From assembly GCF_023149135.1 (NCBI RefSeq), contig NZ_JAIWJX010000002.1, positions 930,001 to 994,000 on the forward strand: DNA of 64,000 bases, written 5' to 3'. Under the pieces are notes generated by a model. It saw only the letters and a list, made by a program, of their open reading frames with translations, ran no database searches and was not told the DNA's origin. A program made the translations under genes and the position numbers. Below, one piece after another: positions 40,997 through 48,887 of this stretch. The stretch's first letter is position 1, and every line of letters starts with the position of its first letter. The DNA comes from Fictibacillus marinisediminis (GTDB lineage: Bacteria > Bacillota > Bacilli > Bacillales > Fictibacillaceae).

Positions 40997-42166
40997 TTAT
41001 GCCGCGGATGTTGAGAGTTTTGCCCGCACACTATAAAACTGATAAAGGACGAGGGCGATGACGGACAATATGATTCCTGAGATATACGGTAGTCCCGCTG
41101 CAACAGAAAACAGCCAGCCGCCAAGCGGAGGCCCGATGATCCGTCCAAGCGAATCAAAGGAAGAGAGCAGTCCGGTTACACTGCCATGCCCTGAAGTTGA
41201 GGTTTTTGTTAATAGTGCAGAGACACTAGGGCGGATTACACCATTGCCAATCCCGAAAATAGAAAGATAGATGGCCGCCGTCGTAAAGTTATGAACTAGA
41301 AGGATCAAACCAAACCCGACAGCAGAAATAACAATGCCGGCCTGGATGACTTTTCCTTCGCCGAATTTTTTGGTCAGTCTGCCGACAAGTCCTCCTTGAA
41401 CAAGAGCACCTGCAAACCCCATGATCATAAATATGTAGCCAAGGTGATTGGTATCAAGTCCAGCTTTTTTTGCAGCAAAATAAGCGAAAGTCGCTTCAAG
41501 TCCTGATAACGAAAGGGAAATGAACAGCTGAAGCACGAACAGAATGGATACGGCCCCCGTAAAAGCTTTCCATCTCGATCCAGGTTCAGACGGTCCATTC
41601 GTCCGCAGCTCTTTAGGCAGTGATTCCTTCAATACAAAAAGAACGAGAAAAAACGTGATAATTGATGAAATTCCAGCAAGATAAAACGGTGTGTTCAAGC
41701 TCGTCTTGGAAAAAACACCGCCGATAGCCGGGCCGAAAATAAAACCAAGACCGACAGCTGCACCGATGATACCCATACCTTTACCCCGGTTTTCCGGGGT
41801 CGTAATATCGGCTACATAAGCCATCGTTGTCGGCATGTTGGCGGATGAAAGCAGGCCGCCGATAATCCGTGCCGCAAAAAGCATCCAGAGCTGGCTGGAG
41901 ACAGCCATCAAAAAGAAGGAAATAGAAAGTCCGGCGATTCCGATCAGCATGACCGGTTTTCGGCCGATCCTGTCAGAAACTCTTCCCCAGATAGGGGCGA
42001 AAAGAAGCTGCATCAATGAATAAACAGCCATCAGCAAACCGAGCTGTGCGGGATTTGCTCCAACCTTTTCCGCAAAAAAAGGAAGGACAGGAATAATGAT
42101 TCCGAATCCAACCATCACTAAAAACATGACTAAGAATAAGATTGGCAACGCTTTTTTATTTTCCAA
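40997..42166 (-). CDS. MFS drug/proton antiporter (DHA1 type)
   Basis: A 389-residue transporter with 12 predicted membrane helices. Motif A of drug antiporters is WGRVSDRIGRKP (about residues 60-71) and motif C-like glycine-rich sequence is GLGFIFGPAIGG (about 140-151). The pattern is close to Bmr/NorA/TetA-type efflux pumps. Substrate not readable. It has GGAGGGG before the ATG and no regulator gene beside it. Confidence 0.87.
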   Translation of the reverse strand: MENKKALPILFLVMFLVMVGFGIIIPVLPFFAEKVGANPAQLGLLMAVYSLMQLLFAPIWGRVSDRIGRKPVMLIGIAGLSISFFLMAVSSQLWMLFAARIIGGLLSSANMPTTMAYVADITTPENRGKGMGIIGAAVGLGFIFGPAIGGVFSKTSLNTPFYLAGISSIITFFLVLFVLKESLPKELRTNGPSEPGSRWKAFTGAVSILFVLQLFISLSLSGLEATFAYFAAKKAGLDTNHLGYIFMIMGFAGALVQGGLVGRLTKKFGEGKVIQAGIVISAVGFGLILLVHNFTTAAIYLSIFGIGNGVIRPSVSALLTKTSTSGHGSVTGLLSSFDSLGRIIGPPLGGWLFSVAAGLPYISGIILSVIALVLYQFYSVRAKLSTSAA

Positions 42167-42279
42167 TCTTGAGTCCCCTCCTGATCAAATCATATATCTA
42201 TGTATTTTTATTTTGAAACGAAAACCTGCATTAACTCTATAAACGTACCTCTTTTAACGGTTTTTATCAACTTCTGCAT

Positions 42280-43194
42280 CTATACACCATGAGAAACAGC
42301 AGGATCTTTTACATGATGTGAGGGCCTGTTTGTTCTCAAAAATAGATACAGCCCTGTGCAGACAAGAAAACCTCCGGCTGCCTGGAATGCAGATATATGC
42401 TCATTCAGCATGAAATAGGCCAGTATGCTCGCGCCAACAGGCTCACCAAGGATATTGACAGAGATGGTTGTTGCACTTACGTATTTCATCAGCCAGTTAA
42501 AGAGGACATGGCCGAAGACGGTGGGAACAATGGCAAGTAAAAAGAAAACGGTCCAATCATGTTTGGAATAACCGGCCATAGGGATGCCAGCCCCCAAATT
42601 ATAAAAAGCAAAAACAGCAATAGCGGATACAAAAACAGAAAGACTATAAAAATAAGAAGGAATACGCCGTAAAAGATGCTGTCCGATCAGCATATGAACC
42701 GCTACTGCAAACGTCCCGAGAAGGGAAAGTACGTCTCCAAGCAAATTTTCGGGCGATATGCCAACGTCACCCCAGCCAATCAGCACAGCGCCGCAGATGG
42801 CGACCCCCATCCCGGCAAGCGAAGCGGCGGTTGTTCTTTCTTTAAATAGAAAGAAGGCCCCAATCAGAACAAAGACAGGCTGCAAAGCGAGTATGATCGT
42901 AGAGCTTGCGACAGTCGTCAGCTTCAGGGAACCCATCCAGAGCAAAAAATGAAGAGCAAGAAACATTCCCGACAAAAAAAGTAGCAGCCACTGACGGGGA
43001 GTAACTTGTTTCGTATGCTTGAACTGCTTACCTGCAAAAGGAAGCATGAACAGAACAGTAAAAAGCAGCCTGTACATCCCCTGAACGGAAACGGGAGCAT
43101 CAGAAAGCTTAACGAAAATAGAAGAAAAAGAGACTGCGACAATACCGACGATTAACGGAATAAATACCGGAACAGGGCACTTTTGTTTATCCAT
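42280..43194 (-). CDS. EamA/DMT-family transporter
   Basis: A 304-residue permease with ten hydrophobic segments in two EamA halves (about 15-145 and 160-295). It has VQGMYRLLFTVLFMLPF in the first half and LGEPVGASILAYFMLNE at the equivalent of the conserved EPV motif in the second. Members export amino acids or metabolites. The ATG at 43194 has AGGAGG before it; the frame reaches 43260 without a site. Monocistronic. Confidence 0.85.
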   Translation of the reverse strand: MDKQKCPVPVFIPLIVGIVAVSFSSIFVKLSDAPVSVQGMYRLLFTVLFMLPFAGKQFKHTKQVTPRQWLLLFLSGMFLALHFLLWMGSLKLTTVASSTIILALQPVFVLIGAFFLFKERTTAASLAGMGVAICGAVLIGWGDVGISPENLLGDVLSLLGTFAVAVHMLIGQHLLRRIPSYFYSLSVFVSAIAVFAFYNLGAGIPMAGYSKHDWTVFFLLAIVPTVFGHVLFNWLMKYVSATTISVNILGEPVGASILAYFMLNEHISAFQAAGGFLVCTGLYLFLRTNRPSHHVKDPAVSHGV

Positions 43195-43290
43195 AGAGGC
43201 CTCCTGTATTCTCATTATGCCTATATGAAGTATACAGGATTTTTTATAAAAATCAGCCATTTTCTTACGGATATCCCCAATAGAAATTCA

Positions 43291-43322
43291 AAAAAACGGC
43301 TGGCTGCTTATGCAGACCAACC
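43291..43322 (-). terminator. terminator after the TspO-like remnant
   Basis: Minus-strand GGTTGG-CTGC pairs with GCAG-CCAGCC with one bulge, followed by GTTTTTTT. Confidence 0.65.
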
Positions 43323-43337
43323 TATTTTTTTATCTGT

Positions 43338-43563
43338 TTATTGAAGGCGGCGTTTGAAATGCTTGTTTCTTATAAAATGACGGTAGATGACATGAAGCGC
43401 AGGAACACCAGCCACTAATAGTGCGGCTAGTTTAATGTCTTGTAAATCAAAGCTGTCCAGTCGTTTTGCCGTTTAACGGGAGTGCATTTGCGAGGTAACT
43501 CACTGCCAATACAACGATCAGTCCGGCAACATTTGCAAGTAAACGTAACTTGTCTGATTTCAT
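43338..43563 (-). pseudogene. remnant of a TspO/tryptophan-rich sensory protein gene with the middle deleted
   Basis: A good ribosome site (AAAGGAGTAGG) and ATG at 43563 open a frame encoding MKSDKLRLLANVAGLIV, then LANALPLNGKTTGQL, and stop at 43447. The PLNGKTTG word is typical of the first helix end of TspO-family proteins in Bacilli. In another frame a hydrophobic tail follows (FDLQDIKLAALLVAGVPALH, ending HFKRRLQ, to 43338) that could be the last helix. About 180 residues would be missing between the two. A terminator follows, so the old transcription unit persists. The TspO link is from short matches only. Confidence 0.5.
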
Positions 43564-43687
43564 CCTACTCCTTTCTGTTAAGAAATATCTTTCTAACACC
43601 CCATTCCCTTCTTCCTTCATGCCTGGATGGAAATTCCGCTTTTGGAAAAACTGATAGAAGAATAAGTTCAAAAGGAGAAGGTGAACA

Positions 43688-43804
43688 ATGGATAAGAAAC
43701 GAGATACCATTAATGAATTCTCCAAATATAAGCGGAAACACAATGAAAAGAAGAAAACTGAGTACATAAAAAACTTGAAGCAAGAACACCAGGATAAAAA
43801 CTAA
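43688..43804 (+). CDS. small lysine-rich protein, unknown
   Basis: A 38-residue ORF, MDKKRDTINEFSKYKRK at the start and KQEHQDKN at the end, almost wholly charged and probably helical. AAAAGGAGAAGG precedes the ATG and a hairpin follows the stop. No family recognised. Confidence 0.6.
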   Translation: MDKKRDTINEFSKYKRKHNEKKKTEYIKNLKQEHQDKN

Positions 43805-43808
43805 TAAA

Positions 43809-43848
43809 GGGGTGGCTCCTTGAGCGTAATGAGAGCCGCTCTTTTTTA
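43809..43848 (+). terminator. intrinsic terminator
   Basis: GGTGGCTC pairs with GAGCCGCT, followed by T6. Confidence 0.7.
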
Positions 43849-43943
43849 AATTGCCAACTTAATATACGGGGAAATTATGGACTCGGACGGTGCAGATCAG
43901 CTTCTCAGGTGATTTAAGCAGCAGCAACAAAACAAGCGGCACG

Positions 43944-43999
43944 AAAAAGAAAAGCCAGCGGCGAAAGGTATTTAAGAATACTTTTCGCCGCTGGCTTTT
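43944..43999. terminator. bidirectional long-stem terminator
   Basis: AAAAGCCAGCGGCGAAA pairs with TTTTCGCCGCTGGCTTTT around an AT-rich centre. It ends the minus-strand secreted protein gene at 44007. Confidence 0.8.
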
Positions 44000-44006
44000 G
44001 TTAAGT

Positions 44007-44792
44007 TCAGTTTGCTTTATGCACGCTGCTGCTCACAAGCTCCCAGCGTGTGTACTGAAATTTCCAGACAGAGTCTGCGAAGGCAACTGAGTCTGCGTTG
44101 GCGATCCCGGATATCCTCTGAACACCCCGCAGTTCGAATATGCCATCACCATTAATGTCTACAGGTGTGAGCATGCTGAATTTATTAGCGGATACCTTGA
44201 TCGGTTTTACAAGGGTACCATTTTTATAGACCTCAGAAGTATCATATTTTTGTTTTCGTTCTTTTAAATTAATAGAAGTGATTTTTCCAGTGTTTTTAAC
44301 TAAAATCGTAGCGTTGTAGCCGTCTGTAAATCTTCCGCTGATTCCTAAAGAAGAAGGAACCGGAATTTCGAACACATGGTTATTTTTTGCAGATACTAGA
44401 TGAAAGACAGAAGTTCCTCCGCGCCCGCCTGTTTCAGCCGAAATGTATGTCTCGGGAATATGGTCACCATTGAAATCAAAGAACTGAATGTGAGGATGAT
44501 ATCCCCCATCATTTAAATTTAAGGTTGTGAACCGATGGGTTGCTGAGTCTTGAAGAATCAAAAATAGATTTTCAGAGTAAATATTCTCCTGTTTTTCCTT
44601 TTGGCCCATTAACGTTACGACGTCAGGGCGCCGGTCACCTGTTACATCCATTTTTCGCTGTGACAGCACATAGATGGATGAACCGCTTTTATTTTCATTA
44701 CTTTCCTGGCTGAGCGGGTTGGCAAGTGTCGGCGTTCCGGCGGTAATCAGTAAAATGAGGAAAAGAAGCATGTTGAAAAATATGGTCTTCAC
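44007..44792 (-). CDS. secreted protein with FG-GAP/EF-hand-like calcium loops
   Basis: A 261-residue exported protein. The signal peptide ends near TLA-NP (residues 1-24). Three acidic loops, DVTGDRRPD, DFNGDHIPE and DINGDGIFE, have the DxNGDxxxE spacing of calcium-binding FG-GAP/dockerin-like repeats, at about residues 49, 101 and 212. The rest is beta-rich with LFLILQDSATHRF and VFHLVSAKNNHVFEI. No catalytic motif is recognised; it is probably a wall- or medium-located repeat protein. Confidence 0.75.
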   Translation of the reverse strand: MKTIFFNMLLFLILLITAGTPTLANPLSQESNENKSGSSIYVLSQRKMDVTGDRRPDVVTLMGQKEKQENIYSENLFLILQDSATHRFTTLNLNDGGYHPHIQFFDFNGDHIPETYISAETGGRGGTSVFHLVSAKNNHVFEIPVPSSLGISGRFTDGYNATILVKNTGKITSINLKERKQKYDTSEVYKNGTLVKPIKVSANKFSMLTPVDINGDGIFELRGVQRISGIANADSVAFADSVWKFQYTRWELVSSSVHKAN

Positions 44793-44952
44793 GAATTCTG
44801 CCTCCTTTATATCCTAATTATGGTTAATATGCCGATATTTCCATCGGTTCATACACATGGCTATCGAATTATTTTTTTGTAAATAAAATGAAATGTTTTT
44901 ACAGGTTATCACTGCTTCAAACAGGGTATAAACCACTAAGGAGGGTTCGAAT

Positions 44953-45225
44953 ATGAAACAAACAATGAGTATGAAACCATGGATATTAGTGGGTATTGGT
45001 ACATCGGCTGCAGCCGTATGGTTATCGTCAAAGCCTAACAGAATTCGAACAAAACTTGCATTTAAAAACATTAAGAGGAAAATTAAGCCTGACTATTCAG
45101 ATAGGACGAAGGTTCTCCCTGTGGAAAAAGGCGGCCATCCTGATCCGAGCGATTATGAAGATTCAAAAATGGTTTCAGAAGGTTCAGCCTATGGGGTCCA
45201 TTATTTCAATGAAAAAAAGCAGTAA
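44953..45225 (+). CDS. small membrane-anchored hypothetical protein
   Basis: A 90-residue protein with one N-terminal hydrophobic segment (PWILVGIGTSAAAVWLSS), then a strongly basic stretch (KPNRIRTKLAFKNIKRKIK) and an acidic C-terminus (HPDPSDYEDSKMVSEGSA). GGAGGG lies before the ATG. Not recognised; the tail would be cytoplasmic by the positive-inside rule. Confidence 0.65.
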   Translation: MKQTMSMKPWILVGIGTSAAAVWLSSKPNRIRTKLAFKNIKRKIKPDYSDRTKVLPVEKGGHPDPSDYEDSKMVSEGSAYGVHYFNEKKQ

Positions 45226-45266
45226 ATAGGATAAACCTACTGTTTTATGAATATCAGTTAAGTTAG

Positions 45267-45309
45267 CCTCGCGCGTATGTTACTATGTTGAAATAACATA
45301 TACGCGAGG
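45267..45309 (+). promoter_or_regulatory. hairpin covering the ribosome site of the next gene
   Basis: CCTCGCGCGTATGTTA (45267-45282) can pair with TAACATATACGCGAGG (45294-45309), 14 of 16 positions, around an 11-base loop. The 3' arm includes the start of the ribosome site GAGGTGAT (45306-45313), so folding would hide it. It could instead be a protein operator. Confidence 0.5.
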
Positions 45310-45319
45310 TGATTTCGTT

Positions 45320-45700
45320 TTGAAGGCAAAAACTATCCTTTTTACAGCATTCCTTTTATTGGTAACAGGCACTGTTTATGCAGCCAGCTCAGTCCAAGTA
45401 AGGTCAAATGGAGGAGATAAGTCCTCGTCTGCTGTTTCGTTTGACGACACCTATGCGACCATTTCGATAAAGAAGACGACAGGAAGCGGAAAGCTGAAAC
45501 TTGAGCTTTGGCAAAAGCATTTATTTTTCACGGATGAAAAAGTAGGCCAGACACCTTGGATAACAGAAAAGGGAGTAGGCTATCAAAAGGTGATCAATCT
45601 CGCTGAATCAGGGGATTATTATCTTAAAGTGATAGACTCAGGCAAAGCTGGAGGAAATGGAATCGGCGTAAATTATAAGGCAACATCGTTTCTGCAATGA
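45320..45700 (+). CDS. secreted beta-rich hypothetical protein
   Basis: A 126-residue exported protein. The signal peptide is AKTILFTAFLLLVTGTVYA with cleavage likely after VYA-A. The mature part repeats short polar strands (ATISIKKTTGSGKLKLELW, GDYYLKVIDSGKAGGNG). No Cys and no known catalytic motif. TTG start at 45320 follows GAGGTGAT, which lies in a hairpin. Confidence 0.65.
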   Translation: MKAKTILFTAFLLLVTGTVYAASSVQVRSNGGDKSSSAVSFDDTYATISIKKTTGSGKLKLELWQKHLFFTDEKVGQTPWITEKGVGYQKVINLAESGDYYLKVIDSGKAGGNGIGVNYKATSFLQ

Positions 45701-45753
45701 TTGATAGCTAAAAAGGCAGGGATTTCTTCCTTGTCTTTTTATCATTTTCGCAC

Positions 45754-45786
45754 AAAAAAAAGAGAATACATTACTGTATCCTCTAG
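45754..45786 (-). terminator. intrinsic terminator
   Basis: Minus-strand AGAGGATACA pairs with TGTATTCTCT, followed by T8. Confidence 0.8.
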
Positions 45787-45790
45787 CATT

Positions 45791-46168
45791 TCAATAATGT
45801 TCATGTCTCTCGCCTGGATAAAACTTTTCACCTAATTCCCATGATTCTACCATCTGGTAAGCGGCTTGCTGAGGGTATCCTTTTCCGTACAGATAAGCCA
45901 TGGCAGCAACCTCCCGCAAAGCATGTTCATAGGAGGTTTTCGGCGCTTCAGCTAATCCCCGTTTAACAAACCACTCGACGGCTGTCAAGGTCGATAACTT
46001 CAGGGGATTATTGTATGGAGTGTAGTAATCTCCGGCACCTGGACCTGGACCTGGATAGCCCGGGTCTGGATAGCCCGGGCCTGGAACGGCCCATCCCTGG
46101 GGCCCAGGAGGTCCTGGAAAGGGTGCTGGCCCCGGATAGGGTAATGGAGGACCTGGATAAGGTAGCAC
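45791..46168 (-). CDS. proline/glycine-rich protein with conserved C-terminal domain
   Basis: A 125-residue protein. The first 50 residues repeat PYPGP, PGPGYP and GPGPG-type units. The rest is a helical domain (LSTLTAVEWFVKRG, YEHALREVAAMAYLYGKGY, YQMVESWELGEKFYPG). The Pro/Gly head resembles spore-coat or exosporium proteins, but the C-terminal domain is not one I can name. It ends in HEHY. AGAGGTGAAA precedes the ATG. Confidence 0.65.
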   Translation of the reverse strand: MLPYPGPPLPYPGPAPFPGPPGPQGWAVPGPGYPDPGYPGPGPGAGDYYTPYNNPLKLSTLTAVEWFVKRGLAEAPKTSYEHALREVAAMAYLYGKGYPQQAAYQMVESWELGEKFYPGERHEHY

Positions 46169-46357
46169 GTTCGTTTCACCTCTCGTTTTAAGTAGCTTTA
46201 TGACAATCTAGTGTATGCAAGCGCCTAACACTCTGTGCAGAAGACATTGTTCCCTGCCTTTAAAGCTCAGAAACAGAATACTTAACCTATTTCAAAATTC
46301 AAGTATAATATATACATGAAAGAACATTTTGGAAAGTTAAAAAGGCAGGTAATGAAC

Positions 46358-46915
46358 ATGAAAATTTTAGTAATGAACGGCAGTCCAACTGCAGAATCAA
46401 GAACCAGAGGCATTGCCGAATATGCAGCAAACCTTCTGAAAGAAAAAGGTATAGATGTTTCCTTTTTCGACGCGGGGAAAGACCGTCTTCCATTATTCAC
46501 GGGAGATACGGCGGAGCGGGAAGATGAAGCTGTTCGCGGTTTGAGTAAAGCGGCTGATGAAGCGGAAGGTTTTTTTATTTGCACGCCGGAATATCACAAT
46601 GGAATGAGCGGGGCTTTAAAAAATGCACTTGATTTTTTAAGCGGCAGCCATTTTAAGAACAAGCCAGTTGCCATCGCAGCGGCTGCTGGCGGCGGAAAAG
46701 GCGGAATTAACGCATTAAACAACCTGCGTACGGTGATGAGAGGTTTATACAGCCTTGTACTGCCGGATCAATTTGTTGCTGATCCCCTTCATTTCAATGA
46801 AGAACGGGAGCTGTCAGAAGAACTGGCTACGTTAAGAGTGTCTGCACTGGCCGATCAGCTTATTGACTTAACAAAGGTCGTATCCGCCAACAGACAAAAC
46901 CTGACTGAAGAATAA
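46358..46915 (+). CDS. NADPH-dependent FMN reductase family protein
   Basis: A 185-residue flavodoxin-like protein. The phosphate-binding loop is NGSPTAESRTRGIA (about residues 7-20). TPEYHNGMSGALKNALDFLS is the family signature for FMN binding, and AAGGGKGGINAL follows. Such proteins reduce FMN, quinones or azo compounds with NADPH. The ATG at 46358 is 8 bases after AGGCAGG; an ATG two codons earlier is too close. A terminator follows. Confidence 0.87.
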   Translation: MKILVMNGSPTAESRTRGIAEYAANLLKEKGIDVSFFDAGKDRLPLFTGDTAEREDEAVRGLSKAADEAEGFFICTPEYHNGMSGALKNALDFLSGSHFKNKPVAIAAAAGGGKGGINALNNLRTVMRGLYSLVLPDQFVADPLHFNEERELSEELATLRVSALADQLIDLTKVVSANRQNLTEE

Positions 46916-46921
46916 TAAAGG

Positions 46922-46955
46922 AAAACATTCTGCCCGAGGGCAGAATGTTTTTTTT
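46922..46955 (+). terminator. intrinsic terminator
   Basis: AAAACATTCTGCCC pairs with GGGCAGAATGTTTT, followed by a T run. Confidence 0.85.
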
Positions 46956-46984
46956 TCGAAGAAGTGAAGTCTAGCTTCAGCTTT

Positions 46985-47074
46985 TCATTTGAACCAGCTT
47001 ATGATTTCGAAATACCACATGCCGGCAAGGAAAATAACCCCCAGTGATAAGACGATAAATTTGACGTATTTCAA
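46985..47074 (-). CDS. 29-residue membrane peptide
   Basis: TTG at 47074 behind CAGGAGAATCC opens a frame for a peptide starting MKYVKFIVLSLGVIFL and ending EIISWFK: basic start and one membrane helix. Too short for usual callers; family unknown. The ribosome site is the main support. Confidence 0.45.
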   Translation of the reverse strand: MKYVKFIVLSLGVIFLAGMWYFEIISWFK

Positions 47075-47270
47075 AAGGATTCTCCTGTCTTTTTTCAATA
47101 GTATGACCAATAGCCTATATGATAACGCGGCTTTTCAAAGGGAAGTTTGTATTGTTTTGTAACTTTATCACTTCTTTTGTTGAATCCCTTCTCAAACGTC
47201 AAATTTTTATAGATAATATCACTTGTGTATCTGATTATGTTGGAATTGATAGAAAAGGAGAGCATTGTTT

Positions 47271-47438
47271 GTGAGTAATGTAGAGTATCGCCAAAAATGG
47301 CTTTTAGAATCGATTGGAGCAAAAAAAGAAGAGCTGATCAGGCTGGCATTTCTCAGAGGGTTTACTAGTCATGAAACGGTGCAGTGCAGCCAGGAGCTCG
47401 ACGGCCTGCTGAACGAGTACCAAAGAAACGTTTGCTAA
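47271..47438 (+). CDS. Spo0E-like aspartyl-phosphate phosphatase
   Basis: A 55-residue helical-hairpin protein ending in SQELDGLLNEYQR, the SQELDxLLNxY signature of the Spo0E/YisI/YnzD family that dephosphorylates Spo0A-P or related regulators. GTG at 47271 follows AAAAGGAGAG with a 10-base gap. It is convergent with the next small gene, sharing 4 bases at their ends. It links this region to control of sporulation entry. Confidence 0.85.
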   Translation: MSNVEYRQKWLLESIGAKKEELIRLAFLRGFTSHETVQCSQELDGLLNEYQRNVC

Positions 47439-47623
47439 TTCATCGTTACGAGCTGCTTCGTTAACAGATCGACCCTTGTCAGGATCGCACGTTTAATCAG
47501 CAGCGGATAATCATTTTGAAACTCACTGAGAAGTGCCCGAATCTCGGTGATCAAGTCCAGTTCGTTTTCAAGAATAACATCTCTGCTCACTTGCTTAGGG
47601 AAGTCAATGACATTATTTTTCAT
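47435..47623 (-). CDS. small hypothetical protein
   Basis: A 62-residue protein starting MKNNVIDFPKQVS with an acidic helical middle (ENELDLITEIRALLSEF) and LIKRAILTRVDLLTKQL near the end. GGAGGTG lies 6 bases before the ATG. Not recognised. The frame runs further upstream without a ribosome site. From 47650 to 47880 I see only AT-rich sequence with a small hairpin near 47800-47826. Confidence 0.6.
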   Translation of the reverse strand: MKNNVIDFPKQVSRDVILENELDLITEIRALLSEFQNDYPLLIKRAILTRVDLLTKQLVTMN

Positions 47624-47894
47624 CAAAACACCTCCGCGTAACTTACTTCTACATGAATGTACTATTCCATAAAAAAGGAAACACTCCTGCACATAATTGT
47701 AAATGTTTTGAAAAGACAGCGTCAATTTTGAAAGAAAAAGCATCAGAATCTAAAAGAAGAAACGTTTTTTTCTTTCCTGATTATGGGTATATTCGTAAAG
47801 GCAAACGCCTGCATATTTGTCAGGCATATCTTTTCTTGTTTCTGAAGATTTATGCGAAAATGTCGATATATTCATCATCTAAGGAGGGAATAAG

Positions 47895-48725
47895 ATGGCT
47901 AAACATCTTCAAGACACAACAACATTGCATAACAGCGTTAAAATGCCTTGGTTCGGCCTTGGGGTTTATAAAGTGGAAGAAGGGGACGAAGTCTACCAAT
48001 CCGTTAAATCGGCCTTGAGCAAAGGATATAAAAGCATTGATACAGCAGCAGTATACGGAAATGAAGAAGGCGTAGGCCGTGCGGTCAAAGATTCCGGCAT
48101 CCCGCGTGAAGAATTATTCATCACGACGAAAGTATGGAATGCAGATCAAGGTTATGAAACAACATTAGCAGCATATGAGGAATCTCTCAAAAAGCTTCAG
48201 CTTGATTATGTGGATCTTTACCTCATTCACTGGCCAGTGGAAGGAAAATATAAAGAAACATGGCGTGCTTTGGAGAAATTATACATAGACGGCCGTGTCC
48301 GGGCGATCGGTGTGAGTAACTTCCACATCCACCATTTAAAAGACGTAATGGCAGACAGTGAGATTGTACCGATGGTTAACCAGGTAGAGTATCATCCGCG
48401 GTTAGCTCAAAAAGAATTGCTTGCATTCTGTAAAGGAAACAACATTCAGATGGAAGCGTGGAGCCCTCTGATGCAGGGTGAGCTCCTAAACAATCCAGTA
48501 CTTTCTGAGATTGCGGAAAAACACAACAAATCCGTGGCACAGGTCATCCTGCGCTGGGATCTTCAAAATGGTGTTGTGACCATTCCAAAATCCGTAAAAG
48601 ATCATAGAATTCAAGAAAACTCCGAAGTCTTTGACTTTGAACTAAGCGCGGAAGACATGGAGAAAATCAATACGCTAAACGAAGATCAAAGAGTCGGGCC
48701 CGATCCGGATAACTTTGACTTCTAA
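47895..48725 (+). CDS. aldo/keto reductase
   Basis: A 276-residue NADPH-dependent TIM-barrel reductase. The catalytic tetrad is Asp and Tyr in [15 protein letters not shown] (about 45-58), Lys in [12 protein letters not shown] and His in YLIHWP. NADPH-binding parts are [17 protein letters not shown] and the C-terminal [15 protein letters not shown]. Similar to YtbE/YvgN glyoxal and methylglyoxal reductases. Near-identical in layout to the gene at 59581. AAGGAGGG precedes the ATG. Confidence 0.9.
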   Translation: MAKHLQDTTTLHNSVKMPWFGLGVYKVEEGDEVYQSVKSALSKGYKSIDTAAVYGNEEGVGRAVKDSGIPREELFITTKVWNADQGYETTLAAYEESLKKLQLDYVDLYLIHWPVEGKYKETWRALEKLYIDGRVRAIGVSNFHIHHLKDVMADSEIVPMVNQVEYHPRLAQKELLAFCKGNNIQMEAWSPLMQGELLNNPVLSEIAEKHNKSVAQVILRWDLQNGVVTIPKSVKDHRIQENSEVFDFELSAEDMEKINTLNEDQRVGPDPDNFDF

Positions 48726-48738
48726 GACTAAAATGATA

Positions 48739-48778
48739 AAAAGAGGACGACTCAATTGGGTGAGCCGTTCTCTTTTTT
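48739..48778. terminator. intrinsic terminator
   Basis: AAAGAGGACGACTCA pairs imperfectly with TGAGCCGTTCTCTTTTTT. Confidence 0.75.
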
Positions 48779-48887
48779 GTTTGCGCATAGAATGGTAAAT
48801 AGTTCCCTGCCCGTTGATTACAGTTAGCAAAATTGGAGGATTCAAGGCTGAATTCCATGAAGAGAATTCAGCCCGGGGTGTGCGTTA

